A DNA stretch of 64,000 nt from an uncultured Eubacteriales bacterium. GTDB lineage: Bacteria; Bacillota; Clostridia; Christensenellales; Borkfalkiaceae. The stretch is from the NCBI GenBank assembly GCA_900540805.1, contig UQHL01000004.1, positions 110,002-174,001 on the forward strand, given 5' to 3'. The position numbers and the translations under genes are program-made. A model generated the notes under the pieces. That model saw nothing but the letters and a program-made list of their open reading frames with translations, was not told the DNA's origin and searched no databases. How positions within the stretch are numbered: the first letter of the stretch is position 1; each line of letters opens with the position of its first letter. This document shows positions 1-8,708 of this stretch, in pieces.

Positions 1-184
1 CCAAATTAGAATTGGTTTCCGCAAGGTCTTTCAGCGTGTATTGATACTCTTTATTAAGTAAAACCGATTCTACGCTGTATTTCGTCCAGTTGAGGAACAA
101 TCCCGTGATCGTCAACACCGCACCCACAAGTGCAATCGCCGTTAAAATAATCGCACCTAAAGAAATCGACTTCTTTTTTGCCAT
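1..184 (-). CDS. Partial membrane protein, 3' end outside window
   Basis: An open frame on the minus strand starts with ATG at 184, after an AGGAGG ribosome site at a short distance, and runs off the left edge. The visible 61 residues start with a Lys-rich stretch (MAKKKS), then one long hydrophobic segment (about residues 8-30), then a polar part with WTKYSVES and EYQYTLKDL. It looks like a membrane-anchored or secreted small protein. No family is recognised and the C-terminus is missing, so no function is given. Confidence 0.6.
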   Translation of the reverse strand, partial: MAKKKSISLGAIILTAIALVGAVLTITGLFLNWTKYSVESVLLNKEYQYTLKDLAETNSNL

Positions 185-383
185 ACATCCTCCTACGGAA
201 AAAGTAATTTTTACAGCGCTCTGCGCCGCGTTTTTTCCGTTTCTGTCCTCTTTATTATACGATATACCTCGTATTTTGTCAACGGTTTACGCAAAAAAAG
301 TCAGGTGTTTTTGTTACTAAACAAAAACACCTGCAAAGGAGTTGGAAAAAATATATCGCGCTATAAAACAGGCAAACGAAAGT

Positions 384-1301
384 TCAGAGAGTGCGTGTAG
401 AAAAGGCGAGCAGATCGCCGTAAACCTCTTCCTTATCTATCTCGTTTAATATTTCATGCCGCATCTGATGATAGAGTTTGCCCGAAACATTGCGGTAGCC
501 GACGTCGCGCAGAAGCTGCTGTGCTTTCTGCCATTTATCTTCGTCGATCAGCACGGGATCGTCGCTGCCCGAAACGAAGAAAACGGGGAGCATGGGCTTC
601 TTTACAAAATATCCGTTTTTATCGTATGTCTTTTGCATGAGGCGGAAAAGGTTTTCAAAGCCGTTGCAGGTAAATGTAAAATTGCAGTGCGGATCGGCGT
701 TATACGCTTCGACAACCGATTTATTGCGCGTCAGCCAGGCGCCCTTTCCTTCGCCGGGGAATTTCTTATCCCCGTTGCCCGTCGAAAGCTGTGCCAGGGT
801 ATCGCTTCTGTGCCGCTCACCCTTGACCAAAGCCACGCTTTTGGCCATTGCCACGCCCGCGGCCGCAAACGGATTTTTACTGGGCGAGCCGCACACGATC
901 AGCCTGTCGATCTCGTCGTCATAATTCTGGATATAGCAGCGCACCACCATAGAGCCCATGCTATGGCCGAATAAGGTGACGGGGAGGTTCGGATACCGTT
1001 CCTTGAGCTTTCGCGTCACCAGCACGGCGTCCTCGACGACCGCGCGGGCCTTTTTATCCCCAAACCAGCCGAGATCGGCTTCCTCCTTGACGCTTTTTCC
1101 GTGGCCGCGGTGATCGTGGGCCGCCGCTATAAGGCCGTTCTCCGCAAGAAAACGCATAAAGTCGTCGTAGCGTTCCTTATATTCGCACATGCCGTGAACA
1201 ATCTGGAAAATCCCTTTCGGCTCGCCCTCGGGAAGATACGCACAGCAGGAAAGAGGCAGACTGTCATACAAAGAATTAAGGGTAAATTTTTCGATTTTCA
1301 T
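384..1301 (-). CDS. Alpha/beta hydrolase, monoacylglycerol lipase/lysophospholipase type
   Basis: 305 residues, close to the usual length of PldB/monoglyceride-lipase-like serine hydrolases. The oxyanion segment HGMCEYKERYDDF (about 35-47), the HDHRGHGKS motif (about 61-69) and the nucleophile elbow GHSMGS (Ser about 114) are all visible. An Asp in SGSDDPV (about 245) and a His near the C-terminus (YHQMRHE) can complete the triad. A GGAG site precedes the ATG. Likely a cytoplasmic esterase acting on glycerolipids or lysophospholipids; the substrate is inferred from family only. It stands alone between small envelope genes. Confidence 0.85.
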   Translation of the reverse strand: MKIEKFTLNSLYDSLPLSCCAYLPEGEPKGIFQIVHGMCEYKERYDDFMRFLAENGLIAAAHDHRGHGKSVKEEADLGWFGDKKARAVVEDAVLVTRKLKERYPNLPVTLFGHSMGSMVVRCYIQNYDDEIDRLIVCGSPSKNPFAAAGVAMAKSVALVKGERHRSDTLAQLSTGNGDKKFPGEGKGAWLTRNKSVVEAYNADPHCNFTFTCNGFENLFRLMQKTYDKNGYFVKKPMLPVFFVSGSDDPVLIDEDKWQKAQQLLRDVGYRNVSGKLYHQMRHEILNEIDKEEVYGDLLAFSTRTL

Positions 1302-1414
1302 TTTTTCTCCTCATCGCCTTCGTTTTTCGGCCTCCGAAAGCTGTTTTCCATATAAAATTTTATACCCGAAACGGCGGCGTTTCAACCGCTTTTTCGTAAA
1401 TTCGTTTTTTACGC

Positions 1415-1441
1415 AAAAAAGACGCCGTTTTTAACGGCGTC
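1415..1441 (-). terminator. Intrinsic terminator after the small membrane gene
   Basis: Read on the minus strand there is a perfect 9 bp stem (GACGCCGTT/AACGGCGTC) with a 3-base loop, followed by TTTTTTG. It lies 17 bp after the stop of the 76-aa gene. Confidence 0.85.
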
Positions 1442-1457
1442 CGCTATGACAACTTTT

Positions 1458-1688
1458 TTACGCTTTCGCAAAGATCAGATGCTTGAACAGCAGGCACCAA
1501 ATCAGGTCTAACCAACCGAACGCAAAGCCCGCAAACGTAACGAGAATCGCAAAAAGCAACGTCACAAGGCTTTTCGTATGCAAAAACGCCGACCAGCGAA
1601 TGAGTATCTCCACTACCCAATTGACGCCGGGAATGAGGAGCAGAAGGATCTGCACCAAACGGCTCTGCTTGTTGAACCAGACTGCCAT
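1458..1688 (-). CDS. Small membrane protein of unknown function
   Basis: 76 residues with two or three hydrophobic segments (about 12-30, 38-55, 57-72) and few charges. It has no signal peptide cleavage site. AGGAGG sits just upstream of the ATG, so it is probably translated. It resembles small integral membrane proteins common in Clostridia. No family is recognised. Confidence 0.65.
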   Translation of the reverse strand: MAVWFNKQSRLVQILLLLIPGVNWVVEILIRWSAFLHTKSLVTLLFAILVTFAGFAFGWLDLIWCLLFKHLIFAKA

Positions 1689-1732
1689 AACAAACCTCCT
1701 AAAGTAAAAATTATGCCGAACGCAGACATGCG

Positions 1733-2437
1733 TTACTCGCCTTTGGTTATTTTACCGACCCCCGCGCCCTTTTTCTCCAAAAGGCAATCGCCGTAATAGG
1801 TTCCCTCATACGTTCCGTCGCAGGTGACGTCGAGCAGGGCGTTGCAGGTGACTTCAAACTTCAAAACGCCGTCGCAGTCGATGCGCACCGTGTCCGCCGC
1901 AAAACGTTTGCTGCCAAATCTCAAGGTACCGTCGCAATCGATTGTAAGCTGATCCGCAGAGCCTGAAAAGGACCCCTTCATATCCCCATCCACATCGAAA
2001 GCCAACAAACCGTACTCGCCCTGAAGGGTACAATCGATCTGCCCCTCTATATCCGCCGTAAGAGAGGCTATTTTATTTGCCGCAGGCACGACGATGTTTA
2101 AGGCCTTGCTCTTATAGTCGAGCAACGAACCGATCGTACGCCTCTGAACGACTACCAGGGTTTCGTCTTCGACGGAAAAGGTAAACTTCTCCTGCTCGCT
2201 CTCCGCATAGCTTACGGAAAAATCGCCGCCGTAAGAAATAGATAAAGCGATCCCGCCTTTGGCGTCTATGCGTATTTTTGAAAATTCCGCCTCGACAGCG
2301 TACAGCTGCCCTTCGGTATAGCCCGCCTCCTTCTCCATACTGATATCGCAGGAGGAAAGCGCCGCCGCGGCGCTCAACGCGGACATGCCTGCTATTGCGC
2401 AGGCGGCAAAATGTTTTATTTGCCCTTTTTTAGCCAT
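1733..2437 (-). CDS. Lipoprotein with a DUF4097/DUF2807-like adhesin fold
   Basis: 234 residues from an ATG preceded by GGAG at good spacing; an in-frame TTG four codons earlier has no site and is rejected. The N-terminus is Lys-rich, then hydrophobic, then an LSSC lipobox (Cys about 29), so it should be a lipid-anchored surface protein. The rest is short beta-strand repeats with recurring D-C-D-G (DCDGTLRF, DCDGVLKF, TCDGTYEG), the layout of DUF4097/DUF2807 beta-helix proteins. The recurring Cys in the strand repeats is odd. Role unknown; envelope or stress association is inference. Confidence 0.7.
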   Translation of the reverse strand: MAKKGQIKHFAACAIAGMSALSAAAALSSCDISMEKEAGYTEGQLYAVEAEFSKIRIDAKGGIALSISYGGDFSVSYAESEQEKFTFSVEDETLVVVQRRTIGSLLDYKSKALNIVVPAANKIASLTADIEGQIDCTLQGEYGLLAFDVDGDMKGSFSGSADQLTIDCDGTLRFGSKRFAADTVRIDCDGVLKFEVTCNALLDVTCDGTYEGTYYGDCLLEKKGAGVGKITKGE

Positions 2438-2603
2438 ATTTTTCTCCAAGGTTCTTTAGATACCTGTTCATTGTACACTTTTTCAGATACCTTGTCAAGC
2501 CTTTTTTATGAAAAGAGCAATTTCCCTTTATATTCAATCCATTGAATATGAACAAGTTAAGCGTTCAACGCGACCCGTCCCCCGCTATTTTCCATTTTTT
2601 TCC

Positions 2604-4019
2604 TTATTTTTTCCCGCCTTCTTTTTCAGAAAAATCCCTGTCCGCCCTCTCGAGCACTCCCTTTAGATATTCCGCTGTTTCCCGACAGAGCTTTTCGTCC
2701 TCCGACTCCGTCAAAATCCGAACCACGGATTCGGTTCCCGAGGGGCGCAGAAGGAGCCGCCCGCCCTTTTCCTTTAAGCATTCCTCCGCGTCCGCCGCGG
2801 CAAAAGCGACCGCCAGCGAATTGAGCGCGCCCGTTTTGTTTTTCACTTTTACATTGACGACCGCCTGCGGATAGCTCTCCATGCCTTCAAACAACAAAGA
2901 AAATTTGCACTTATTTTCCACCGCCATTTCGGTCAGCTTGATCGCGGTGAGGATACCGTCTCCCGTCGTGGCATATCTGGAAAAAATAATATGCCCCGAG
3001 GGTTCCCCGCCCAGCGTCGCGCCCGTCTCCAGCATTTTTTCATACACAAAGCGGTCGCCCACGCGCGTCTTTTCGCCGTTCACGCCCAAGTTTTGCAGGG
3101 AGGAAAACAGTCCGCCGTTGGACATCACCGTGGCGACTATCGTGTTTTTATCCAGCTCGCCCCGCGGCGAGAGATAGCGCGCGCAGGCATACAGAATATG
3201 GTCGCCGCTTAAAATCCTGCCCGTTTCGTCCACGCAGACGCACCGATCGCCGTCCCCGTCGAAGGCGAAGCCCATATCCAGCCCGTTCTCCGTTACGCAC
3301 CGCGCCAGCGCTTCGGGGTGGACGGAGCCGCAGCCCAGATTGATATTCCGGCCGTCGGGAGAGGCGTGAATGGCTTTCGTTGCGGCGCCGAGCGTATCGA
3401 ATACGCTTTTTGCAATAAAAAAGGCGCTACCGTCCGCGCAGTCCAAGCCGATTTTCAGACCGCGGAAGGAGACCCTCGAAAGGGAAACGAGGTAGCCGAT
3501 ATAACGGTTGCGCCCGGCAATAAAATCTACCGTGCGGCCGACGCTTCCGCCAGTCGCGTAGGGAAGCTCCGCCCGCCGTTGGTCGGCATCCACGGCGGCC
3601 AAATGCGTTTCGATGAGATCGATCAGCCGTTCGTCCGCCTTGCCGCCCAACGCGTCAAAAATTTTAATTCCGTTGTCCGTATAGGGATTATGGCTGGCCG
3701 AAATCATGATTCCGCAATCAAAATCCTCCGTCCTGGTAACGTATGACACGGAAGGCGTGGTAGTGACGTGAAGCAGGCAGGCGTCCGCACCCGAAGCGGT
3801 CAGCCCTGCGCTCAACGCATATTCGTACATATAGGACGACAGGCGGGGGTCCTTTCCGATCACTACCCGACTGCGTATCTCCCCGTCTTCGTTTTTTACG
3901 CCCCTGCGCTTTTTCGTAAAGTACCAGCCGATAAAACGGCCGATCTCATAGGCGTGGCGCGCCGTCAATGCGACGTTTACTTCGCCGCGGAATCCGTCCG
4001 TTCCGAAATATTTTCCCAT
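2604..4019 (-). CDS. glmM: Phosphoglucosamine mutase
   Basis: Interconverts glucosamine-6-P and glucosamine-1-P for UDP-GlcNAc and peptidoglycan synthesis. From the ATG at 4019 (GAGGGA site) it is 471 residues, slightly longer than the usual 445-450. Visible are the N-terminal FGTDGFRG, the active serine loop ISASHNPYTDNGIK (about 114-127), the metal loop DGDGDRC (about 258-264), the sugar loop GGEPSGH (about 345) and the phosphate loop RPSGTE (about 440). An earlier in-frame ATG at 4067 lies inside the upstream gene and is unlikely. It follows the GlmU-like gene by 10 bp, so the two are probably one operon. Confidence 0.95.
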   Translation of the reverse strand: MGKYFGTDGFRGEVNVALTARHAYEIGRFIGWYFTKKRRGVKNEDGEIRSRVVIGKDPRLSSYMYEYALSAGLTASGADACLLHVTTTPSVSYVTRTEDFDCGIMISASHNPYTDNGIKIFDALGGKADERLIDLIETHLAAVDADQRRAELPYATGGSVGRTVDFIAGRNRYIGYLVSLSRVSFRGLKIGLDCADGSAFFIAKSVFDTLGAATKAIHASPDGRNINLGCGSVHPEALARCVTENGLDMGFAFDGDGDRCVCVDETGRILSGDHILYACARYLSPRGELDKNTIVATVMSNGGLFSSLQNLGVNGEKTRVGDRFVYEKMLETGATLGGEPSGHIIFSRYATTGDGILTAIKLTEMAVENKCKFSLLFEGMESYPQAVVNVKVKNKTGALNSLAVAFAAADAEECLKEKGGRLLLRPSGTESVVRILTESEDEKLCRETAEYLKGVLERADRDFSEKEGGKK

Positions 4020-4029
4020 AGCCGTCCCT

Positions 4030-4785
4030 CTATTTTTCTTCGCGCGGACGCGCACGCTGCATTTCATTTTCGACGCCGTGTGTCGCTCCGCACTCTCTTT
4101 GAGCGGGGACCTTGGCGCCGTTTATGCCGCTTGCGCCCTCGATTCGGCTGTAAGCGCCCGCCACGCTGCCCGCCGTGAGACGGACAAAGGGCCCGACGTC
4201 GGCAAAGGCCTCCACGGCGCTTTCCTCGATCAGCGTATAGGGACGGATACGCGCCCCGCTTTTAACCACGCTTCTGCCCGAAATCGTCACGTCGTGAGAA
4301 AGAACGGCGCCGCTTTCCACAAACGCCGTGGCATCCACATAGACGCCGTCCGTATTTTCAATGATTACGCCGTGGCGGAGCAATTTTTTAAGTATCTCGT
4401 GCCGCAGACATTCCGCCACGAAAGGATAATCCGCGGACGAAAGCAACGCCGCGCCCGCCTTCAGAGGCACATATTTTGCCTCCGATTTATCTTCGCCGTT
4501 TACAAGCACCCAACCCGCGCCGAAAAAAATATTTTTCTTTTCCGATTCCGCACGCCATACCAACGCTTCCACAGCCGACCTCGGCAGGCAGGTATGAGAC
4601 GAACGTAAAACCACCAAGGTCTCCCCTTCGGCATAGTCGGGAAAAGCTTCCACGATATCCGCCTCAAATTTTTCGGCCGTGTGTTCGGCAACCGTTCTGC
4701 CGAGAATCTTCCATTCGCAGTCGGGGATGCCCGCCGCCGTAAACAGCCTCTCTTTCCATACGTACCAACGCACTGCTTTCCGCAT
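4030..4785 (-). CDS. Degenerate GlmU-like protein with partial left-handed beta helix
   Basis: 251 residues from the ATG at 4785 (GGAGAG site). Residues about 130-215 resemble the linker and first hexapeptide turns of GlmU (RHEILKKLLRHGVIIENTDGVYVD, then SGAVLSHDVTISGRS and VGPFVRL). The N-terminal half lacks the nucleotidyltransferase LxAGxGTRM motif, and the C-terminus ends in a polar Arg/Glu tail (QRARPREEK) instead of the acetyltransferase domain. It lies directly upstream of glmM in the same operon. It may be a decayed GlmU or a regulatory or structural paralogue; catalytic activity is doubtful. Confidence 0.6.
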   Translation of the reverse strand: MRKAVRWYVWKERLFTAAGIPDCEWKILGRTVAEHTAEKFEADIVEAFPDYAEGETLVVLRSSHTCLPRSAVEALVWRAESEKKNIFFGAGWVLVNGEDKSEAKYVPLKAGAALLSSADYPFVAECLRHEILKKLLRHGVIIENTDGVYVDATAFVESGAVLSHDVTISGRSVVKSGARIRPYTLIEESAVEAFADVGPFVRLTAGSVAGAYSRIEGASGINGAKVPAQRECGATHGVENEMQRARPREEK

Positions 4786-4902
4786 ACTTTTTACTCTCCG
4801 ATTTTTTCGCTCCCTATAGTTTATGCCCCGCCCTCTTTCGTTGTTCACGTCGTTTTTTTGAAAATTTTTCAAATTCTCTTGCAAACGCCGCCAAGGTGTG
4901 TT

Positions 4903-4990
4903 ATAATAAAAGCGGAAATGCGTAAGCACGAAGTATTTACAGGTATTTCCGCGCCTTATTCAAACATAACGCAAGTTATGTTATAATAAA
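4903..4990. repeat. Palindromic dispersed repeat, copy 1
   Basis: Contains two palindromes. One pairs GCGGAAATGC with its complement across a loop that includes GTATTTACAGG (this copy has one changed base, ATACC). The other is CATAAC-GCAA-GTTATG. Both ends carry TTATAATA on the plus strand. It lies between the divergent GlmU-like and LRR-lipoprotein genes; the right-hand TATAAT may serve as the -10 box for the latter. Related copies are at 10735-10806 and 34489-34773. Confidence 0.75.
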
Positions 4991-5018
4991 TATAGTTTAT
5001 CATAGAGGAGAAAATGAT

Positions 5019-5852
5019 ATGAAAAAAAGCTTTCCTTTACTGATTGCGGGTTGCCTGATTTTCGTCTCCCTGTTCGGAGCGGCCGCCTGTTCCAAAGACG
5101 AGGACGCCGACCTGAAAAAGGACGCGCACAAGATTTCCGCTTCCGCCGAAGACAATATTTGCGAACACTGCGGCAAAAAGCTTTACGAGGGAGAAATCGA
5201 ATACACGCTTTCCGACAATCAAAAATATTATATCGCAGAAATCTCCAGAGCCGACGGCGACGTTATCGTTCCGGGATATTACAAAGACCTCGGCGAGGAA
5301 GACTATTTGCCTGTGCTGGAAGTAGCCGTACCCGAAAACTATGCTTCTTCTGCCTGTTCTTTCGACTCATTGGAATTTTCCGCCACCGTTGAACATATTT
5401 CAATCGTTCACCTGAGCGGAAATTTTGCGGGAGAAATCAAAGTTCCCGAAAAAAACAAACATTATAAAAGTATAGACGGCGTATTGTTCAATAAAGCGGG
5501 AACGAAGCTTGTATATTATCCCTCGAATCTCGAACAAACGAGTTACACCGTGCCCGCAAGCGTGGAAGAAATCGGCAAGCTCGCTTTTTCCAGACCTGAT
5601 AATTTGAAAAAGATCCAACTGTCCGAAAACGGTAATCTCAAAAAGATTTCTTCTCAAGCCTTTTACAGATGTGAAAAAGTCGAATCCATCATTATCCCGA
5701 AAAGTGTGGAAACTATAGAAAACGAAGCATTCGCAACGTGGAGTTGGACTGTTTATGTACGCTTTAAGGAAAACGAAATTCCCGATGGCTGGGGAAACGT
5801 TTTCATTAACGGAAGCAATACGAAAATCGTTTACGGATATACGGGAGAATGA
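5019..5852 (+). CDS. Lipoprotein with BspA-like leucine-rich repeats (LRR_5)
   Basis: 277 residues. The start follows AGAGGAG by 8 bp. A signal peptide ends in an AAAC lipobox (Cys about 24). A CEHCGKK knuckle follows at about 48-54, then repeats with the LRR_5 layout: VPASVEEIGKLAFSR, LKKISSQAFYRCEKVESIIIP, KSVETIENEAFAT. BspA-type repeats usually mediate surface binding. It is transcribed alone, from a promoter that may lie inside the palindromic repeat upstream, and ends at a strong terminator. Binding partner unknown. Confidence 0.75.
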   Translation: MKKSFPLLIAGCLIFVSLFGAAACSKDEDADLKKDAHKISASAEDNICEHCGKKLYEGEIEYTLSDNQKYYIAEISRADGDVIVPGYYKDLGEEDYLPVLEVAVPENYASSACSFDSLEFSATVEHISIVHLSGNFAGEIKVPEKNKHYKSIDGVLFNKAGTKLVYYPSNLEQTSYTVPASVEEIGKLAFSRPDNLKKIQLSENGNLKKISSQAFYRCEKVESIIIPKSVETIENEAFATWSWTVYVRFKENEIPDGWGNVFINGSNTKIVYGYTGE

Positions 5853-5867
5853 CGGTTTCAAAAGTAA

Positions 5868-5895
5868 AACGCGGACTTTTCGTCCGCGTTTTTTA
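5868..5895. terminator. Bidirectional intrinsic terminator
   Basis: A perfect 9 bp stem (AACGCGGAC/GTCCGCGTT) with a 5-base loop and T/A tracts on both sides. It separates the plus-strand lipoprotein gene from the end of the minus-strand ABC operon. Confidence 0.85.
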
Positions 5896-5904
5896 TTCGG
5901 CTTT

Positions 5905-6579
5905 TTAACTCAGCAATACGGAAAGCAGTTTTTCGCGCTCTTTACAGGGCGACGCATAGGGAGAAGGAAATTCCCGACGGTGAAGGGACACGTCGGCGGC
6001 AATTTTTCCCTTTTTCAAAACGACGATCCTGTCCGCCAGCATTAAGGCCTCCTCGAGATCGTGCGTCACAAATATTGCCGTCCGCTTCTCCTCGGCCGAA
6101 GTCGTCCAAAGCTGTGCAAACACACCCATCAGGCGTATCTTCAAAGCCGTATCCAGCGAAGAAAACGGCTCGTCCATCAAGAGCAGCCGAGCCGGCGCCA
6201 AAAAGGCGCGGGCAATGGCCGCCCTTTGTTTTTCTCCGCCCGAAAGAGCGTCCGGACGTTTATCCGCGCACGCCGAAAGCTCCGTCCTTTCGAGAATTTC
6301 CCCGATTTTCTCGTGTCTGCCCGCGGCATACTCGAGATTTTGCCTTACCGTCAGATTGGGCAGGAGCCGCGCTTCCTGAAAAATATACGCCGCACGAGCG
6401 GGAACACCCGAAAGAGTACCCGAAAAATCCGTAAGTCCCGCCAGAATATTGAGCAGCGTGGTCTTTCCCCCGCCCGACTCTCCCAACACGCATAAAATTT
6501 TGCCCGTTTCGATTTCGAGCGTAAAATTTTCGAATATCCGCTGGTTTCCGTAAGCTTTAGAGATATTTTCCAGTTTCAT
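5905..6579 (-). CDS. ABC transporter ATP-binding protein, SsuB/TauB type
   Basis: 224 residues, full length for this family. Walker A GESGGGKTT (about 34-42), Q-loop FQEAR, signature LSGGEKQR (about 113-120), Walker B LLLMDEPFSSLD (about 133-144) and the H-loop VTHD are present. It powers the importer formed with the next two genes. Its ATG overlaps the permease stop (TAATG). The permease and binding protein are of the nitrate/sulfonate/thiamine-precursor class, so the substrate is a small anionic or heterocyclic molecule that cannot be named from sequence. Confidence 0.9.
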   Translation of the reverse strand: MKLENISKAYGNQRIFENFTLEIETGKILCVLGESGGGKTTLLNILAGLTDFSGTLSGVPARAAYIFQEARLLPNLTVRQNLEYAAGRHEKIGEILERTELSACADKRPDALSGGEKQRAAIARAFLAPARLLLMDEPFSSLDTALKIRLMGVFAQLWTTSAEEKRTAIFVTHDLEEALMLADRIVVLKKGKIAADVSLHRREFPSPYASPCKEREKLLSVLLS

Positions 6580-7358
6580 TACCGCCGCCCTCCCGCCAGC
6601 CTCGCCGCAAACGAACCCAGCCCCTCCAGCAGAAAGCCCGTCGCCAGCACGAGAATGGTGAGCGCGAACAGAGAGGGCATTTCCACGTACAGCTTTGCCT
6701 CCTGCAACATGCCGCCGAGGCTTTGATAGGTATTGGCCAGCACTTCGGCGGACACCGTCAGTTTAAGGGAAAAGGACAGCGCGGCCGACGCTTCGCGCAA
6801 GGCATAGGGCGCGGCCGAGGGAAGATACAGCCCGAAGATACGTTTACGGACAGGCACGCGGTAAACCCTGCTCATCTCCACAAGCTTGGGATCTACCGAA
6901 GCGAGCGCCGCGGAAATCCCCGCATAAAGCATGGGAAAAAGCGCAAGGAACGCAACGACGACGGGCGCCGTTTTCGGGGTGGTCCATACGAGAATAATGA
7001 GGATCACGGCCATCGTCGGCAGACTTCTCAAAACGGAGACGAGAGGGGCCAAAAATCGACCGACAGGCGGCACCAAGTATGCGACTACCGCCAAAACGGA
7101 AGCCCCGATAAAGGAAAGGAAAAACGCTGCGAGCGTGCGCAGAAACGTTCCTGAAAAGGCATGCCAAAAGTCTTTATCCATCAAAAGCCGCCCCGCTTCT
7201 CGCATGGAATCGCCGAACGACGGAAAAAGGTAATCGTTTTTCACCAGCGCGTGAACCGCCAGCCACGCCGCCCACAAAAAAGCGACCGCGGCCAAAGACC
7301 AAAATAAATTTTTTACGAAAGGCGGAAACCTTTTCGCCGCCCGACGCCCGTCAGGCAT
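6579..7358 (-). CDS. ABC transporter permease, SsuC/TauC type
   Basis: 259 residues from the ATG at 7358, which overlaps the stop of the binding-protein gene by 8 bp. An earlier ATG at 7409 would lie deep inside that gene and is rejected. Six hydrophobic segments and the cytoplasmic EAA-type loop (SVDPKLVEMSRVYRVPVRKR, about 160-180) mark it as the membrane subunit coupling to the ATPase. It is the middle gene of a binding protein-permease-ATPase operon. Confidence 0.88.
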   Translation of the reverse strand: MPDGRRAAKRFPPFVKNLFWSLAAVAFLWAAWLAVHALVKNDYLFPSFGDSMREAGRLLMDKDFWHAFSGTFLRTLAAFFLSFIGASVLAVVAYLVPPVGRFLAPLVSVLRSLPTMAVILIILVWTTPKTAPVVVAFLALFPMLYAGISAALASVDPKLVEMSRVYRVPVRKRIFGLYLPSAAPYALREASAALSFSLKLTVSAEVLANTYQSLGGMLQEAKLYVEMPSLFALTILVLATGFLLEGLGSFAARLAGGRR

Positions 7359-8391
7359 GGTAATAAAACCCCTCGGCAACCTTCGCTGCGGAAACGGGAC
7401 TGACGGCAATCATTTTATCGAGAAAAGCGTTGACTTCCGTCTTATAGCCCGCCGCCGTTTCAAAGCGTATCCCACAGTGGGAAATGACCGCTTGGGAAAG
7501 ATTTTTTTCGGTGAAAGCGGGAGTCATTCCCTCGGTGAGATGTCGGGAAACAGCCGAAACGATCAGCGAAGGCTCCGCTGTCTTCAGCCATTCAGCCGCC
7601 CCCTCCATCTCCGATATAAAGCTGTTTATCCATTCCCCGTTTCCCTGTATAAAGCTCTTTTTCGCCACCAGAACCGCCTGGGGATATCCTTTCTCCCCGC
7701 CGTACAGCTTTTGAAGATCCCCCACGAAGCTCAAAGGCTTGGGGGCGTTCGCCGTCGCCGTTACTTTGAGGCTGGCCGCGGGTTCGGGCACCACGTAACA
7801 ATCGAGCCCCGTTGAGGGCGCGACCTGGTTGGGATCGACCGCCTTCAGATTTACCTTATCCGCCGCAGGCGAAGCAGAATTTCCCAGCTCCTGCCAGGGA
7901 ACATTGTTTTCCTCGAGTATCACCTTAAACGTGAGGCCGGGAACATTGGGAAGCTGAACCACGCCCACCGTTTTCCCCTTAAGGGCCTCTAAATTTTCGG
8001 CCGTATATTGCAGGGAAGCGTCGGTGGAAAGCATAAACAGATTTCCGTGCGTCACCGTCCCCAGCATTTGGTAGGTCTCCCCCGTCCCCAGCAATTTGGA
8101 GGCAAGGTTCAAAGGCAAAACGCAAAGGTCTGCTTTGGGAGCTTCGCCCGTGACATACGTCTGGATCGTCTGCGCATTTACAACGTAATAGTGTTTCGAG
8201 TCCCCTTCCCGGTCCCAATGGAGCTGTTCGGCCATCGCCAAAGCGGGCGCGCCGTCGGGCAGATAAATTTCCACATTCGACGGGCCAATGACCGAGGGGT
8301 CGGAAGACGACTCCTTTTCACGGGAAACACAGCCCGTAGCCATAAATACGGCGCTCAAAACGGCGCAAAGTGCCAATGCGATCTTTTTCAT
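7351..8391 (-). CDS. ABC transporter substrate-binding lipoprotein, NMT1/SsuA-like
   Basis: 346 residues from the ATG at 8391 (AAGGAGAAAAAATTTTT upstream). The signal peptide ends in a MATGC lipobox (Cys about 21). The mature part has the two-lobe NMT1-like pattern, with YLPDGAPALAMAEQLHW near the start and GKTVGVVQLPNVPG (about 140) in lobe 2. It captures substrate outside the membrane for the adjacent permease. It is the first gene of the importer operon and lies 34 bp after the hydrogenase-regulator-like gene, so the two may be co-transcribed. Substrate unknown. Confidence 0.85.
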   Translation of the reverse strand: MKKIALALCAVLSAVFMATGCVSREKESSSDPSVIGPSNVEIYLPDGAPALAMAEQLHWDREGDSKHYYVVNAQTIQTYVTGEAPKADLCVLPLNLASKLLGTGETYQMLGTVTHGNLFMLSTDASLQYTAENLEALKGKTVGVVQLPNVPGLTFKVILEENNVPWQELGNSASPAADKVNLKAVDPNQVAPSTGLDCYVVPEPAASLKVTATANAPKPLSFVGDLQKLYGGEKGYPQAVLVAKKSFIQGNGEWINSFISEMEGAAEWLKTAEPSLIVSAVSRHLTEGMTPAFTEKNLSQAVISHCGIRFETAAGYKTEVNAFLDKMIAVSPVSAAKVAEGFYYHA

Positions 8392-8425
8392 AAAAATTTT
8401 TTCTCCTTTTTTGCGCCTTGCTCTC

Positions 8426-8674
8426 TCATATTTTCCCGAACAGCGCCTTGACGGCGACATTTTCCAATTTTCCCAGCCTGCCCGTCAAAGCGTTGGTGAT
8501 CTCCACGGGTGCGTCAAGGACGACGGAAAGGACGGAGATATTCTTTTCCCGATAGGGTATCCCCATTCTTCCCAAAATATATTCGCCGTAGCGGGAAAGC
8601 AATTCGTTGATGCTTTCGCTGGCCGAGCGGTCGGATACGAGAATGCTGACAACGGCGATGCGTTTTTCGCTCAT
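8426..8674 (-). CDS. TM1266-family [FeFe]-hydrogenase system regulator
   Basis: 82 residues, the family's normal length. The ACT-like fold is recognisable from EKRIAVVSILVSDR, YGEYILGRMGIPYREKNISVLSVV and LTGRLGKLENVAVK, which are near-signature stretches of the TM1266 group. These proteins sit beside HydA/HydEFG genes and are thought to regulate hydrogenase expression or maturation. Here the neighbour (8880-10655) is hydrogenase-like, which fits. Its ribosome site lies inside a strong hairpin (see 8678-8708). Confidence 0.88.
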   Translation of the reverse strand: MSEKRIAVVSILVSDRSASESINELLSRYGEYILGRMGIPYREKNISVLSVVLDAPVEITNALTGRLGKLENVAVKALFGKI

Positions 8675-8677
8675 AAA

Positions 8678-8708
8678 AAAACTCCTTTGCCGAAAGCAAA
8701 AGAGTTTT
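8678..8708 (-). promoter_or_regulatory. Hairpin that contains the ribosome site of the TM1266-family gene
   Basis: On the minus strand a 13 bp stem (one U-G pair) forms from AAAACTCTTTTGC and GCAAAGGAGTTTT around a TTTCG loop. The 3' arm holds the AAAGGAG site and is followed by further T bases directly before the ATG. This can act as an intrinsic terminator and as a shield of the ribosome site. Pairing is seen in the sequence; a regulatory role is inferred. Confidence 0.65.
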
